Part shown: piece by piece, positions 1 through 8,201 of the stretch | Position numbering within the stretch: position 1 is the stretch's first letter | Layout: each line of letters starts with the position of its first letter | The notes under the pieces: model-generated | Seen by the model: only the letters and a program-made list of their open reading frames with translations | Told to the model about the DNA's origin: nothing | The model's database searches: none | Assembly: GCA_934434555.1 (NCBI GenBank) | Contig: CAKRZX010000009.1 | Location: 1-64,000, forward strand | Source of the DNA: an uncultured Clostridia bacterium | GTDB taxonomy: Bacteria; Bacillota; Clostridia; Christensenellales; QALW01 | Reading direction: 5' to 3' | DNA: 64,000 bases | Position numbers and translations under genes: made by a program

Positions 1-127
1 CGCTCGTGCGTCAAGGGAATTGTTGCAGTTCGGGAGAAAATACGGCATTTTGCTCTTAAAAAGAAAGAGAATCCCGCATCGAATCGGATTCAGCGCGGGT
101 CAGAGAGAAACGTCGTATATAAAGAAT

Positions 128-144
128 GCGGCGTTTGACGCCGC
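128..144 (-). terminator. Hairpin downstream of the glycosidase pair
   Basis: A perfect 7-bp stem (GCGGCGT/ACGCCGC) with a 3-nt loop lies about 30 bases past the stop codon at 174. On the minus strand it is followed by ATTCTTTAT, a short and interrupted U-run, so it would be a moderate intrinsic terminator. Bases 1-127 hold no gene that I can support. Confidence 0.5.
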
Positions 145-173
145 AGATATGTGTTTTGCAAATTTTAGCGGCT

Positions 174-1181
174 TCACACAGCAGCAAGTGCTCTGATTCG
201 CTCATCGTTGATTCTCGGTGTGCCGTCGGAATTCGTAATCTGTTTTCCGTTTCCGTCAACCGCGATTGTGGGGCAAATCCAGCCGCCTTCGTCGTGCTCG
301 TTCCACGCATAAATTATCGCCGTATTCGCCTCGCAGTTTTCGGGATGTTCTTTAATAAAATCAAAGGCATCACGCGTTAACTCGGCAATCTGTTCTCCCG
401 TGGCATATCCGCCCCAACTGTTTTCGGGAACAGTCATCCATTTTACGGGGTTATCATAGCGGGTTTTACTGTGCCATCCGGCAGAAATAATCGGAACAAT
501 ATGTCCGTTATCGTTAAGCCACCACTCCCAAACTTTTCGCGTTTTATCCATAAGTCCGGCAAAGGGTAAACCGTCCTGCGCGCCGACTGCGTATCTTGAA
601 ACCGCGTCGCCGCCGTGGGCAAGCACATCGCCCCAGGAATTATTCATAATAACCGCATACGGCTTGGGAATGTTCTTTTTTCGGCAAACGTCCTTATAAA
701 ACGCGATTTCACGCTGTATGTCCGCCTGATTTCTGCCGTTGCCGAAGTAGTACATAAGGGGGCGGCCGTCAAGCACGGTCATAAAGAAATCTTTTTCGAG
801 AAGTTCGCTTATTTCGTCCCTTGCGTACTCTTTATTTATGGCGTTGCCGTCAAGACAGGGACAAAGTTTAACCTGATTCCTGTACTTGCTTTGCCCGTGC
901 ATTCTGCGGCATATTCCCATTGCACCGTCATACCAAACGTAGGCAAAATAGCCGATGTTCGCCTTTACGGCGTACTCCATTTCTTTTTCAAAGGTCGCGA
1001 AAGTATACTCGGGAATATATATTTTGCCGTCCTCTGTGACAGTTGCGAAAAAGGGTGCGCGGAAGTGGTACTCTTTGGGGGACAGAGAGCGCTCCACCTG
1101 TGAAAGAATGTTTACGTCGTTTGCGTTGTGTCCGTACCACGCATCCCAGCGAATTGCGCCTAAAACAGGCTTATTTTTCAT
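174..1181 (-). CDS. Glycoside hydrolase-like protein (GH99/GH71-like), no signal peptide
   Basis: A 335-residue protein that is clearly paralogous to the catalytic part of the neighbouring larger gene: both share LGAIRWDAWYGH near the start, SLSPKEYHFRAPFF, GRPLMYYFG, and the ending AWNEHDEGGWICPT followed by RINDERIRA. The Asn-Glu-His and Trp-Asp-Ala-Trp-Tyr elements, and the alternating pattern of strands and helices, resemble TIM-barrel hydrolases of the GH99/GH71/WbsX type, but I cannot place it in a family with certainty. It has no signal peptide, so it would act in the cytosol or be a processed derivative of the larger gene. Its ATG lies 11 bases inside the end of the upstream gene, so translation is probably coupled. 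Substrate unknown. Confidence is high for a real gene and low for the exact family. Confidence 0.75.
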   Translation of the reverse strand: MKNKPVLGAIRWDAWYGHNANDVNILSQVERSLSPKEYHFRAPFFATVTEDGKIYIPEYTFATFEKEMEYAVKANIGYFAYVWYDGAMGICRRMHGQSKYRNQVKLCPCLDGNAINKEYARDEISELLEKDFFMTVLDGRPLMYYFGNGRNQADIQREIAFYKDVCRKKNIPKPYAVIMNNSWGDVLAHGGDAVSRYAVGAQDGLPFAGLMDKTRKVWEWWLNDNGHIVPIISAGWHSKTRYDNPVKWMTVPENSWGGYATGEQIAELTRDAFDFIKEHPENCEANTAIIYAWNEHDEGGWICPTIAVDGNGKQITNSDGTPRINDERIRALAAV

Positions 1182-3078
1182 CTTTTTTCTCCGTTTTCTG
1201 CTTTTTTGTTACAACGATTATAACCGCGACTGCCGCCGCAACAACTGCCGCTGCCGAAACACCGATAACTGTGGGAAGAACCCATCCGTTACCGTTTTCC
1301 GTCTTGGATTCACCGTCCGTAGGTGCGGGGGTCGGCGTAATTTCACCGTTCCCGCCGCTGTTTGAGCCGGTTACCGTACCGTCGCCCAGCTTAGAAAGGT
1401 CTATCGTGCCTGCAAGTTCGCCGTTTTTGTACTTTGTCGTGGCTCTTTTTACCGCCTGAATACGCTCGTCGTTTATTTTGGGCGTGCCGTCCGCATTCAT
1501 TATTTGTTTGCCGGTTTCGTCAACGGTAATCGTGGGACAGATCCAACCACCCTCGTCATGCTCGTTCCATGCATAAAGCACGGCGGTATTTGCTTTTGTG
1601 TACGCCTGTATAACCGGCTGCTGCATATAGCGGTACATATATTCAATGTGTTCCTGAATTTCATCGGCGGTTGCATACTGGACCCATGAATCCTCGTTGA
1701 CCTTGCTCCATGAAACCTGATTTTCATAGCGTGTGCCGTTGTGCCAGCCTGCCGTAAGCGAAGGTACAAACTGTGAGCCGCTTTTGCGCCAACTGTCCCA
1801 GTCTTCATACGCTTTCTGCATAAGATCCCTGAACGCAACTCCGCCCGAAAGCCCGGTAGCGTATCTTGAAACCGCATCGCCGAAAACTGTCGGATAGACG
1901 TTTGCCCCGTGGTTCATTACCACTGCGTAGGGCTCCGGAATTCCGAGATACTTGCACACCCTGCGGTAGTATTTGATGTCTTCGCCAATTGCTTTAATGT
2001 TATCGGATGTTCCGAAATAATACATAAGCGGTCTGCCGCCGAGAACGGTCATATAGTAGTCCTCTTTAAGCAAGGTGAGCATTTCTTTGCGCGCATACTG
2101 CTTGCCTATGGCGTTGCCGTCCATAACGGCACACATCTTTACCTGCGTTTTATATTTGCTTTTTGTATGGAAATCGCGAGCCATACCCATACTTCCCTCG
2201 TACCAGACATAAGCAAAATAGTCTATTCCCGCCTCAATGGCGTATTCCATTTCCTTATCGAAAATGTCCTGAGTGTACTCGGGAATGTATATTTCATTGT
2301 TTTCCGTAACCGTTGCAAAGAAAGGCGCACGGAAATGATACTTTGCGGGCGAAAGGGATTTTTCAACCTGTTTGAGTACCGAAGTATCGCTTGCGTCGTG
2401 TCCGTACCATGCGTCCCAGCGAATTGCGCCGAGCGTGGTGGTTTCACTGCGCTGTGCGTTTGTTACATCTATCGCTTCCATTGTAACGTTCGGAAGTTCG
2501 GGCAGTTTCTCAACGGGTCTTCCGTTGATTTCCGATGTTTTTACAAGCGAAAGGTCGTCAATTTGCATATTTACACCCTGATTCTGACCATTAAAGCACT
2601 GCGGATAAATGCGTACCGCCGTAACGGAATCCAAATCATACATTATATCCTGTTCAAAACTGTATTTTGCCCATTCGGTGGTTATGGGTTTGTATCCGCT
2701 TGAAAAATACTTCTGCCCCGTTTTTGTGGTTACGCGTACAACAAGCATACACTTTGCCGTGGGGTCGGCTTCTTCAAGGCGGCACCATATGCTCGCCTTA
2801 TATTTTCCCGGTCCGCACTCTATCATTTCATCGGTGATATCCTGTCCCCAGCCGGCATACTGACCTCTGCGGTCAAAAACGGAAAGCCCGTATGTGCCGC
2901 TGTGTGCCGCGTCTTCAACAACGTCGTTTGCGCAGCTGCCCTCGGACGACCAGCCCGTGGTGTCGCCCTCTTCAAAGCCGCCGTTTTCTATCAACTCTTC
3001 CGACGCCGCCGAAACAGTAAAAGAAATTGCCGTAAAAGCGAGCGTCAGCGCGATAAATAATGCCAATACTTTTTTCAT
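1171..3078 (-). CDS. Secreted, membrane-anchored GH99/GH71-like glycosidase with N-terminal carbohydrate-binding domain
   Basis: A 635-residue protein. Residues 1-25 form a signal peptide (KK, hydrophobic stretch, ending VSAAS). Residues about 28-180 look like a CBM4/9/22-type beta-sandwich: ENGGFEEGDTTGW opening and QIDDLSLV closing, both typical of this fold. Residues about 215-540 are the catalytic region, paralogous to the downstream gene. The C-terminus has a Gly/Thr/Pro linker, one transmembrane helix (about 600-625) and a KKQKTEKKDEK tail; no LPXTG motif is seen, so it is anchored by the helix. The start follows a GGAGG site with good spacing. It probably binds and cuts an extracellular polysaccharide; the substrate cannot be told. 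It is the first gene of a two-gene operon. Confidence 0.8.
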   Translation of the reverse strand: MKKVLALFIALTLAFTAISFTVSAASEELIENGGFEEGDTTGWSSEGSCANDVVEDAAHSGTYGLSVFDRRGQYAGWGQDITDEMIECGPGKYKASIWCRLEEADPTAKCMLVVRVTTKTGQKYFSSGYKPITTEWAKYSFEQDIMYDLDSVTAVRIYPQCFNGQNQGVNMQIDDLSLVKTSEINGRPVEKLPELPNVTMEAIDVTNAQRSETTTLGAIRWDAWYGHDASDTSVLKQVEKSLSPAKYHFRAPFFATVTENNEIYIPEYTQDIFDKEMEYAIEAGIDYFAYVWYEGSMGMARDFHTKSKYKTQVKMCAVMDGNAIGKQYARKEMLTLLKEDYYMTVLGGRPLMYYFGTSDNIKAIGEDIKYYRRVCKYLGIPEPYAVVMNHGANVYPTVFGDAVSRYATGLSGGVAFRDLMQKAYEDWDSWRKSGSQFVPSLTAGWHNGTRYENQVSWSKVNEDSWVQYATADEIQEHIEYMYRYMQQPVIQAYTKANTAVLYAWNEHDEGGWICPTITVDETGKQIMNADGTPKINDERIQAVKRATTKYKNGELAGTIDLSKLGDGTVTGSNSGGNGEITPTPAPTDGESKTENGNGWVLPTVIGVSAAAVVAAAVAVIIVVTKKQKTEKKDEK

Positions 3079-3160
3079 TAAAATTACCTCCGATTAGTTT
3101 TTGTATGTTATGCACAAGAGAATCTCTTTCGTGCCAAACTTCCGACCCTCTTACGCATAA

Positions 3161-3190
3161 AGTATAGCATTTTGAATATGCCGATTTCAA
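3161..3190 (-). promoter_or_regulatory. Promoter of the glycosidase operon
   Basis: On the minus strand TTGAAA (3190-3185) and TATACT (3166-3161) are separated by 18 bases, about 83 bases upstream of the ATG at 3078. This fits a sigma-A promoter. Confidence 0.6.
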
Positions 3191-3237
3191 CCGCTATTTA
3201 ACGAATTGTACGCAATATTTCAAGATTTTCTTTCGGA

Positions 3238-3801
3238 TTAGCGCAAAATTGCTCTGTTGGTGATTAAATTTTCCATTGATGCGTTTTCCGGCAGCAACAG
3301 TTTTTCCCTTGCTTTATAATCCGGCATATATCTTGATATCAGGTTATAGAATTCCTTGCTGTGATTATGGTGCCGTGTGTGGGCAAGTTCGTGCACCACC
3401 ACATATTCCACCGCTTCCGCCGGGTAGAGTATAAGGTATTTTGAGTAGTTTATTCCGTTTTGCGCGGTGCAGCTTCCGAAACGCTTTTTGGCAGAGGTTA
3501 TCCCCACGTATTGCGGCTCCGCGCCCATTATCGATGCATATTTTTTTGTCAGTGCCGTCAGCGCTGCCCTTGCCGCGGGCACAAGATTTTTCTCCCTGTC
3601 TGCCGCGGCATACACATTGCTTCTCTCAATTACCGCGGGCTGTCGGGAATTTATCCAGTCCGAATGGCTCTCAACAAACGCTTCCGCCCGACTTCTCGTA
3701 TATCCGTAAGGCGCCCTTACGGTTATTTCACCGTTTTTGCCTATTTCCAACTGTATCGTGCGCCGTGCCGAATGTATAAGCGTAAATTCTGTTTTGTTCA
3801 A
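3238..3801 (-). CDS. YgjP/DUF45-family zinc metallopeptidase-like protein
   Basis: About 187 residues. The motif HELAHTRHHNHSKEF (HExxH plus a third His) is the signature of the YgjP-like/DUF45 (WLM/SprT-related) metallopeptidases; YIVVHELAHT-type context and the C-terminal P-Y-K-R-E-like tail fit. The biological substrate of this family is not known. An in-frame ATG exists at 3834, but that codon sits in the parS palindrome, and AAGGAG is placed 7 bases before a TTG at 3801. I therefore prefer TTG at 3801 as the start. The gene is the last one after the glycogen operon on this strand, separated from it by a terminator hairpin. Confidence 0.8.
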   Translation of the reverse strand: MNKTEFTLIHSARRTIQLEIGKNGEITVRAPYGYTRSRAEAFVESHSDWINSRQPAVIERSNVYAAADREKNLVPAARAALTALTKKYASIMGAEPQYVGITSAKKRFGSCTAQNGINYSKYLILYPAEAVEYVVVHELAHTRHHNHSKEFYNLISRYMPDYKAREKLLLPENASMENLITNRAILR

Positions 3802-3817
3802 CGCACTTCTCCTTTTT

Positions 3818-3833
3818 TGTTTCACGTGAAACA
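3818..3833. promoter_or_regulatory. parS: parS site (ParB/Spo0J binding)
   Basis: A perfect 16-bp palindrome TGTTTCACGTGAAACA, identical to the parS consensus recognised by chromosomal ParB. In Firmicutes such sites cluster around oriC. It lies just upstream of the preferred TTG start of the metallopeptidase gene. Neither parA nor parB is in this window. Confidence 0.9.
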
Positions 3834-3843
3834 TTTTATAAAA

Positions 3844-3881
3844 CAGCCGAAACGAAAACTTTCGTTACAACGTTTCGGCTG
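3844..3881 (-). terminator. Terminator of the glycogen operon
   Basis: Inverted repeat CAGCCGAAACG (3844-3854) and CGTTTCGGCTG (3871-3881), just 5 bases after the GH13 stop codon. On the minus strand it is followed by TTTTATAAAA. The other side is A/T-rich too, but there is no convergent gene. Confidence 0.7.
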
Positions 3882-3885
3882 AAAA

Positions 3886-5805
3886 TCAATCTTCAAATAC
3901 TGCCGCGCCTTTCGGTGGCAAAAGCAGATAATACCCGTTTTCCCTTTCGGAAAACTGAATCCCCAAGCCCGCATCAAAAAGCATCTTGGGCGTTTTGCGG
4001 AAATATGTCACATCAAGCATTGTTTCCACCGTTTCATCAGACGCATTTATAAGCACGTATCTGCGCTCATCCTCAAACGCTCGGCGAATGCTTAACAAAC
4101 TTCCCGCCGCCTCCAAAAAGAGTTTTCCCTTGCGGAAGCAACTGCAATCGTGCATTCGGGTAAGAGTTTTATACCAGTCAAGCAGTTCGGTATCCTCTCT
4201 TCCCCACGGATACGGCTTGCGGTTGAACGGGTCGCGGCAGCCTGTCAGCCCCGCCTCGTCGCCGTAATAAATGCACGGCATACCGGGCAACGCAAAGATT
4301 ATAAGCGCCGCAAGTTTAGCCGCACCTTTTGCGGCGGTAAGCGCTTCTTTATCAAGCGTAACCTGTGCCTGTTCTTCACGGCTAAGCCCATCGGTGTCCG
4401 CGCCGAGGGCGGTTATAATCCTGTCAACATCGTGAGTGGAAATAAAATTCATAAGAGAATTGAACGTTTCTGCGGGATAATGTTCCTTTAACGAAAGCAC
4501 TCTCCGGCAGAATTCCTCGGGCATGATTTTTTGTTTAAGCAAAGCAATTATCGCGTTTTTAAGGGGATAATTCATTACGGTATCAAGTTCGTTTCCGTAC
4601 AAAAATTCCCGCTGTGTGCCGTAGCTTATCTTATTGCTTGCGTCCTCCCATACTTCGCCGATAATAAGCGCGTCGCTCTTTTCGTTTTTGACCGCACTGC
4701 GCAGGTCGGCAATAAAACTGTCGGGAAGTTCATCGGCAACGTCAAGCCGCCAGCCCGACGCACCTGCGCTGAGCCACCGCTTTACAATGCTGTCCCTGTT
4801 CCTTATTATATAATCCCTGTACGACGGCTCGTTTTCCTTTACGCACGGAAGTGACCAAACACCCCACCAGCAGTCGTATTTGTCGGGATATTCTTTGAAA
4901 TCGTACCACGGATAAAAGGGCGAATCTTTTGACTGATACGCTCCCGATTCGGGATATTTGCCCTCACGGTTAAAATACTTGCTGTCGCTTCCCGTGTGGG
5001 AAAATACCCCGTCAAGGATAATGCGTATGCCTTTGGCTTTTGCCGCGGCGCAAAGGTGTGAAAAATCTTCGTTTGTGCCCAAAACGGGGTCAACGGTTTC
5101 GTAATCGCCGGTATCGTAGCGGTGGTTTGAATACGCCTTGAATATAGGGTTAAGATAAATAACCTCAACGCCCAAATCTTTAAGATAATCAAGTTTGTCC
5201 TCAATGCCCTTTAAGTTCCCGCCGAAAAAGTCGTCCGCGGGATAGTATCCTCTGTTCGGATCGGGCAGATAATCCGGCTCATCAAGCCAGTTTTTGTGCA
5301 TTCTGCGTCCCGAAACGTCGCCGCAGTTTTCGCGCCTAAAAAACCTGTCGGGAAAAATCTGATACATAACGCTTCCCTGCGCCCACTCGGGAACGGAAAA
5401 CGTGTTTTGGCAAACCGTAAGTTGGAAACTGCGGTCGGTGTGCGGGTGTTCGCGTGTTTCGGCGTCGCCGCCCAAGCCGTCTTTCGGCGCGCACAAATAG
5501 TACGGACGCACAGGTGTGTTGACGATAAACTGATACCATACAAGCCCCGATGTTTCACGTGAAACATTTATGGTGTACTCATCAAGCATATCGCCGTAGG
5601 GAGTGTGGTCAAAGGACTTGCTCCTCATCATATTAAGCAGTTTTTCCTGTCCGTCCTCCCAAAGGCGGAGCGTGACGCCGTAAGCGTCAAGCCCGCGGGG
5701 AACAAGCACGCGCAGCGTAACGGGCGAACCCGTCATCACCGCGCCTGCGGGAGATTTGAAATACTCGTCGTGGGAATTGAACTTTATACCCTTGAAAGTT
5801 TCCAT
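3886..5805 (-). CDS. GH13 alpha-amylase family enzyme (neopullulanase/cyclomaltodextrinase-like)
   Basis: 639 residues, no signal peptide, so intracellular. An N-terminal beta domain (about 1-135, Ig-like as in GH13_20 enzymes) precedes a barrel with all four conserved regions: DGVFSH (Asp265, His270), GWRLDVADE (nucleophile Asp355), GEVWED (acid/base Glu384) and STHDVDR (Asp459). MYQIFPDRF and the extended QSKDSPFYPWYDF stretch are typical of neopullulanase-type enzymes that act on maltodextrins, cyclodextrins or pullulan. Its start lies 22 bases inside glgP, so it is the third gene of a glgA-glgP-amylase operon and probably debranches or trims glycogen or maltodextrin. A perfect parS site is embedded in its codons for VSRET near residues 80-85. 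Confidence 0.93.
   Translation of the reverse strand: METFKGIKFNSHDEYFKSPAGAVMTGSPVTLRVLVPRGLDAYGVTLRLWEDGQEKLLNMMRSKSFDHTPYGDMLDEYTINVSRETSGLVWYQFIVNTPVRPYYLCAPKDGLGGDAETREHPHTDRSFQLTVCQNTFSVPEWAQGSVMYQIFPDRFFRRENCGDVSGRRMHKNWLDEPDYLPDPNRGYYPADDFFGGNLKGIEDKLDYLKDLGVEVIYLNPIFKAYSNHRYDTGDYETVDPVLGTNEDFSHLCAAAKAKGIRIILDGVFSHTGSDSKYFNREGKYPESGAYQSKDSPFYPWYDFKEYPDKYDCWWGVWSLPCVKENEPSYRDYIIRNRDSIVKRWLSAGASGWRLDVADELPDSFIADLRSAVKNEKSDALIIGEVWEDASNKISYGTQREFLYGNELDTVMNYPLKNAIIALLKQKIMPEEFCRRVLSLKEHYPAETFNSLMNFISTHDVDRIITALGADTDGLSREEQAQVTLDKEALTAAKGAAKLAALIIFALPGMPCIYYGDEAGLTGCRDPFNRKPYPWGREDTELLDWYKTLTRMHDCSCFRKGKLFLEAAGSLLSIRRAFEDERRYVLINASDETVETMLDVTYFRKTPKMLFDAGLGIQFSERENGYYLLLPPKGAAVFED
5551..5566. 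promoter_or_regulatory. parS: Second parS site, inside the GH13 coding sequence
   Basis: Another perfect TGTTTCACGTGAAACA palindrome, 1.7 kb from the first. Here it encodes part of the N-terminal domain of the amylase (Asn-Val-Ser-Arg-Glu-Thr). Two identical 16-mers so close are strong evidence of a ParB-loading region. Confidence 0.9.
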
Positions 5806-8201
5806 ATATTTTTATTATACTCCTCAATGCTGCGGTCGCTTGAAAAGAAGTGCGACCGTGCAGTGTTTATAACTGCTTTTTTGCTCCACGCCGCCTTATT
5901 GGCATAAAGGCGTTCCATTGCCTCGTAGGATTGGACATACGCGGCAAAATCCGCAAGACAGAGATACGGGTCGGGAGTTCCGCCGTCGCCGTCAAGCAAA
6001 TAACTTTTAAGGCTTGCAATCTCGCCTTTAAGAGTGCCGTCAGCAAAGGAATCAATCACGCGGCGGAGCATTGCGTTCTGCTCATAATAATCTCTGGGGC
6101 GGTATGCACCGGGGTGAGAAAGCGCTTCCGCTTCGTTAGCGCGGAGTCCGAAAATATAGATATTGTCGTCGCCCAAAATATCGTGCATTTCCACGTTGGC
6201 ACCGTCAAGAGTGCCAAGTGTAAGGGCGCCGTTCATCATAAACTTCATATTGCCCGTGCCCGACGCCTCTTTGCCCGCCATTGAAATCTGCTCGGAAATA
6301 TCCGCTGCGGGCATAAGCAATTGAGCGTTTGAAACGCAATAGTTCTCGATAAATACCACTTTAAGAACCTTGTTTACGGCCGGGTCGTTGTTTACCAAAT
6401 CGGCAACGGAATTTATAAGGTTGATTATCTGCTTTGCGCGAACGTATCCCGGTGAAGCCTTTGCGCCGAAAATAAATGTTGCGGGCGCGTGAAGCACGTG
6501 ATTTTCCTTGATGTCGAAATAAAGATACATTATCTTCATTACCGCCAGCATCTGACGCTTGTATTCGTGCAGGCGCTTTACCTGAATGTCAAATATCGAA
6601 TCTGGGTCAACGTCAATATTATTGTGCTTTTTAATATATTCCGCAAGGCGGATTTTGTTCCTGCGCTTGATATCCATAAACTCGGCACAGAATTTTTCGT
6701 TATCCGCCTTATCTTCAAGGCTTGCAATAAGCCCGAGTTCCGTCTGCCAGTTATCGGTTTTAAGGGTGCGGGTAATCAAATCCGCAAGCAGGGGGTTCGC
6801 CTGGCGAATCCATCTGCGGGGCGTAACGCCGTTTGTAACGTTTATAAGCTGGCCGGGATTAAGGGGCTGGAAGTCCCTAAACAGGCTGTTGCGCAAAATT
6901 TCGGTATGAAGTGCGGAAACGCCGTTTACCTTGTGGCAGCAGGTGAGGCACAGGTTCGCCATATTTACCTGACCGAACGCAACTGGCGACATTGAATCCA
7001 CTTTTGCCTTGTCGTTCGGATAAAAACGCGTTGCTTTTTCCCTGAATCTGCGGTCAATTTCGCAGATAATCTCATAAATTCTGGGAAGCAGATTCTGCAT
7101 AAGGTACGAGGGCCACTTTTCAAGCGCTTCCCACATTATGGTGTGGTTCGTGTAAGAAAAGACTTTCGAGCATACGTCCCATGCCTCGTCCCAGCTGAAT
7201 CCCTCAACGTCAACAAGCAGGCGCATAAGTTCGGCTATGCCGATTGCCGGATGGGTGTCATTTATCTGCACGGCAACGTAGTCGGGCAGTTTATGCACGT
7301 CAAGTCCCAGTTTCTTGTGCCGCGAAAGCATATATTGAAGTGTTGCGGAAGTAAAGAAATACTGCTGTTTAAGCCTTAAACTTTTACCGTTATTGTGGGA
7401 ATCGTTAGGATAAAGCACGCGGGAAATAGTTTCGGCAAGTTCTTTTTCCTGACTTGCCCGGATATAATCACCCTGTCCGAAGTAGGACATATCAAAGTAC
7501 ACCGGCGAGCGTGCCGACCAGATACGAAGTGTGTTTACAATACCTTTTTCGCCGCCGCAAACGGGAATGTCGTAGGGCACGGCAAGCACTTTGTTTGCGT
7601 TTTCGGTTTTGTGGCACATTCTGCCCGCCTCATCAAAATATTCTTTTACATTGCCGTAAAAAGAAATCTCAAACTGTTCTTCATTGTGGGGAATTTCCCA
7701 TGCACAGCCGTCGGCGAGCCAGTTATCGGGCATTTCTATCTGAACGCCGTCAACGATTTTCTGCCTGAACAGACCGTAATCATATCTGATTCCGCAGCCC
7801 ACCGCGGGCAGTGAGAGTGAAGAAAGGGAATCGAGGAAACAGGCTGCAAGACGACCCAAGCCGCCGTTGCCCAGTCCCGCGTCCTGTTCAACGTCCTCCA
7901 AGTCCTCCAAGTCAACGTTCACTTTTTCAAGAGCGCGTTTGAATTTATCGTATTCGTTAAGGGCAATAAGGTTTGAGCCCAAAAATTTACCCATAAGGAA
8001 TTCAAGGGACAGATAATATACCACCTTGCTGTGGTTTTCGTCCCGTTTTTTGTTGGTTTCAATCCATCTTTCCATAATTTCGTCGCGGGCAAGCATTGAA
8101 ACCGCTTTGTAAAGCTGCAAACGCGACGCATTTTCGATACTTACTCCGAAATTACCTTTAAGTTTAAGGGAAAGTCCCTCAACTATCTCTTTTTCGTCCA
8201 T
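5784..8201 (-). CDS. glgP: Glycogen/maltodextrin phosphorylase
   Basis: 805 residues, the usual length of the family. It releases glucose 1-phosphate from the non-reducing ends of alpha-1,4-glucans and is cytosolic. EASGTGNMKFMMNGAL contains the pyridoxal-phosphate lysine (Lys653), followed by GTLDGANVEM. The N-terminal GLGNGGLGRLAACFLDS glucan-binding loop is present. ATG 8201 follows AGGAGG at good spacing. It overlaps the glgA stop by 23 bases and its own stop overlaps the amylase start, so the three are one transcript. No glgC or glgB is in the operon, so ADP-glucose supply and branching must be encoded elsewhere. Confidence 0.97.
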   Translation of the reverse strand: MDEKEIVEGLSLKLKGNFGVSIENASRLQLYKAVSMLARDEIMERWIETNKKRDENHSKVVYYLSLEFLMGKFLGSNLIALNEYDKFKRALEKVNVDLEDLEDVEQDAGLGNGGLGRLAACFLDSLSSLSLPAVGCGIRYDYGLFRQKIVDGVQIEMPDNWLADGCAWEIPHNEEQFEISFYGNVKEYFDEAGRMCHKTENANKVLAVPYDIPVCGGEKGIVNTLRIWSARSPVYFDMSYFGQGDYIRASQEKELAETISRVLYPNDSHNNGKSLRLKQQYFFTSATLQYMLSRHKKLGLDVHKLPDYVAVQINDTHPAIGIAELMRLLVDVEGFSWDEAWDVCSKVFSYTNHTIMWEALEKWPSYLMQNLLPRIYEIICEIDRRFREKATRFYPNDKAKVDSMSPVAFGQVNMANLCLTCCHKVNGVSALHTEILRNSLFRDFQPLNPGQLINVTNGVTPRRWIRQANPLLADLITRTLKTDNWQTELGLIASLEDKADNEKFCAEFMDIKRRNKIRLAEYIKKHNNIDVDPDSIFDIQVKRLHEYKRQMLAVMKIMYLYFDIKENHVLHAPATFIFGAKASPGYVRAKQIINLINSVADLVNNDPAVNKVLKVVFIENYCVSNAQLLMPAADISEQISMAGKEASGTGNMKFMMNGALTLGTLDGANVEMHDILGDDNIYIFGLRANEAEALSHPGAYRPRDYYEQNAMLRRVIDSFADGTLKGEIASLKSYLLDGDGGTPDPYLCLADFAAYVQSYEAMERLYANKAAWSKKAVINTARSHFFSSDRSIEEYNKNIWKLSRV

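Noticed and set aside
3238..3834. Longer metallopeptidase start at ATG 3834
   Set aside because: The extra codons cover the parS palindrome, and the AAGGAG ribosome binding site fits the TTG at 3801.
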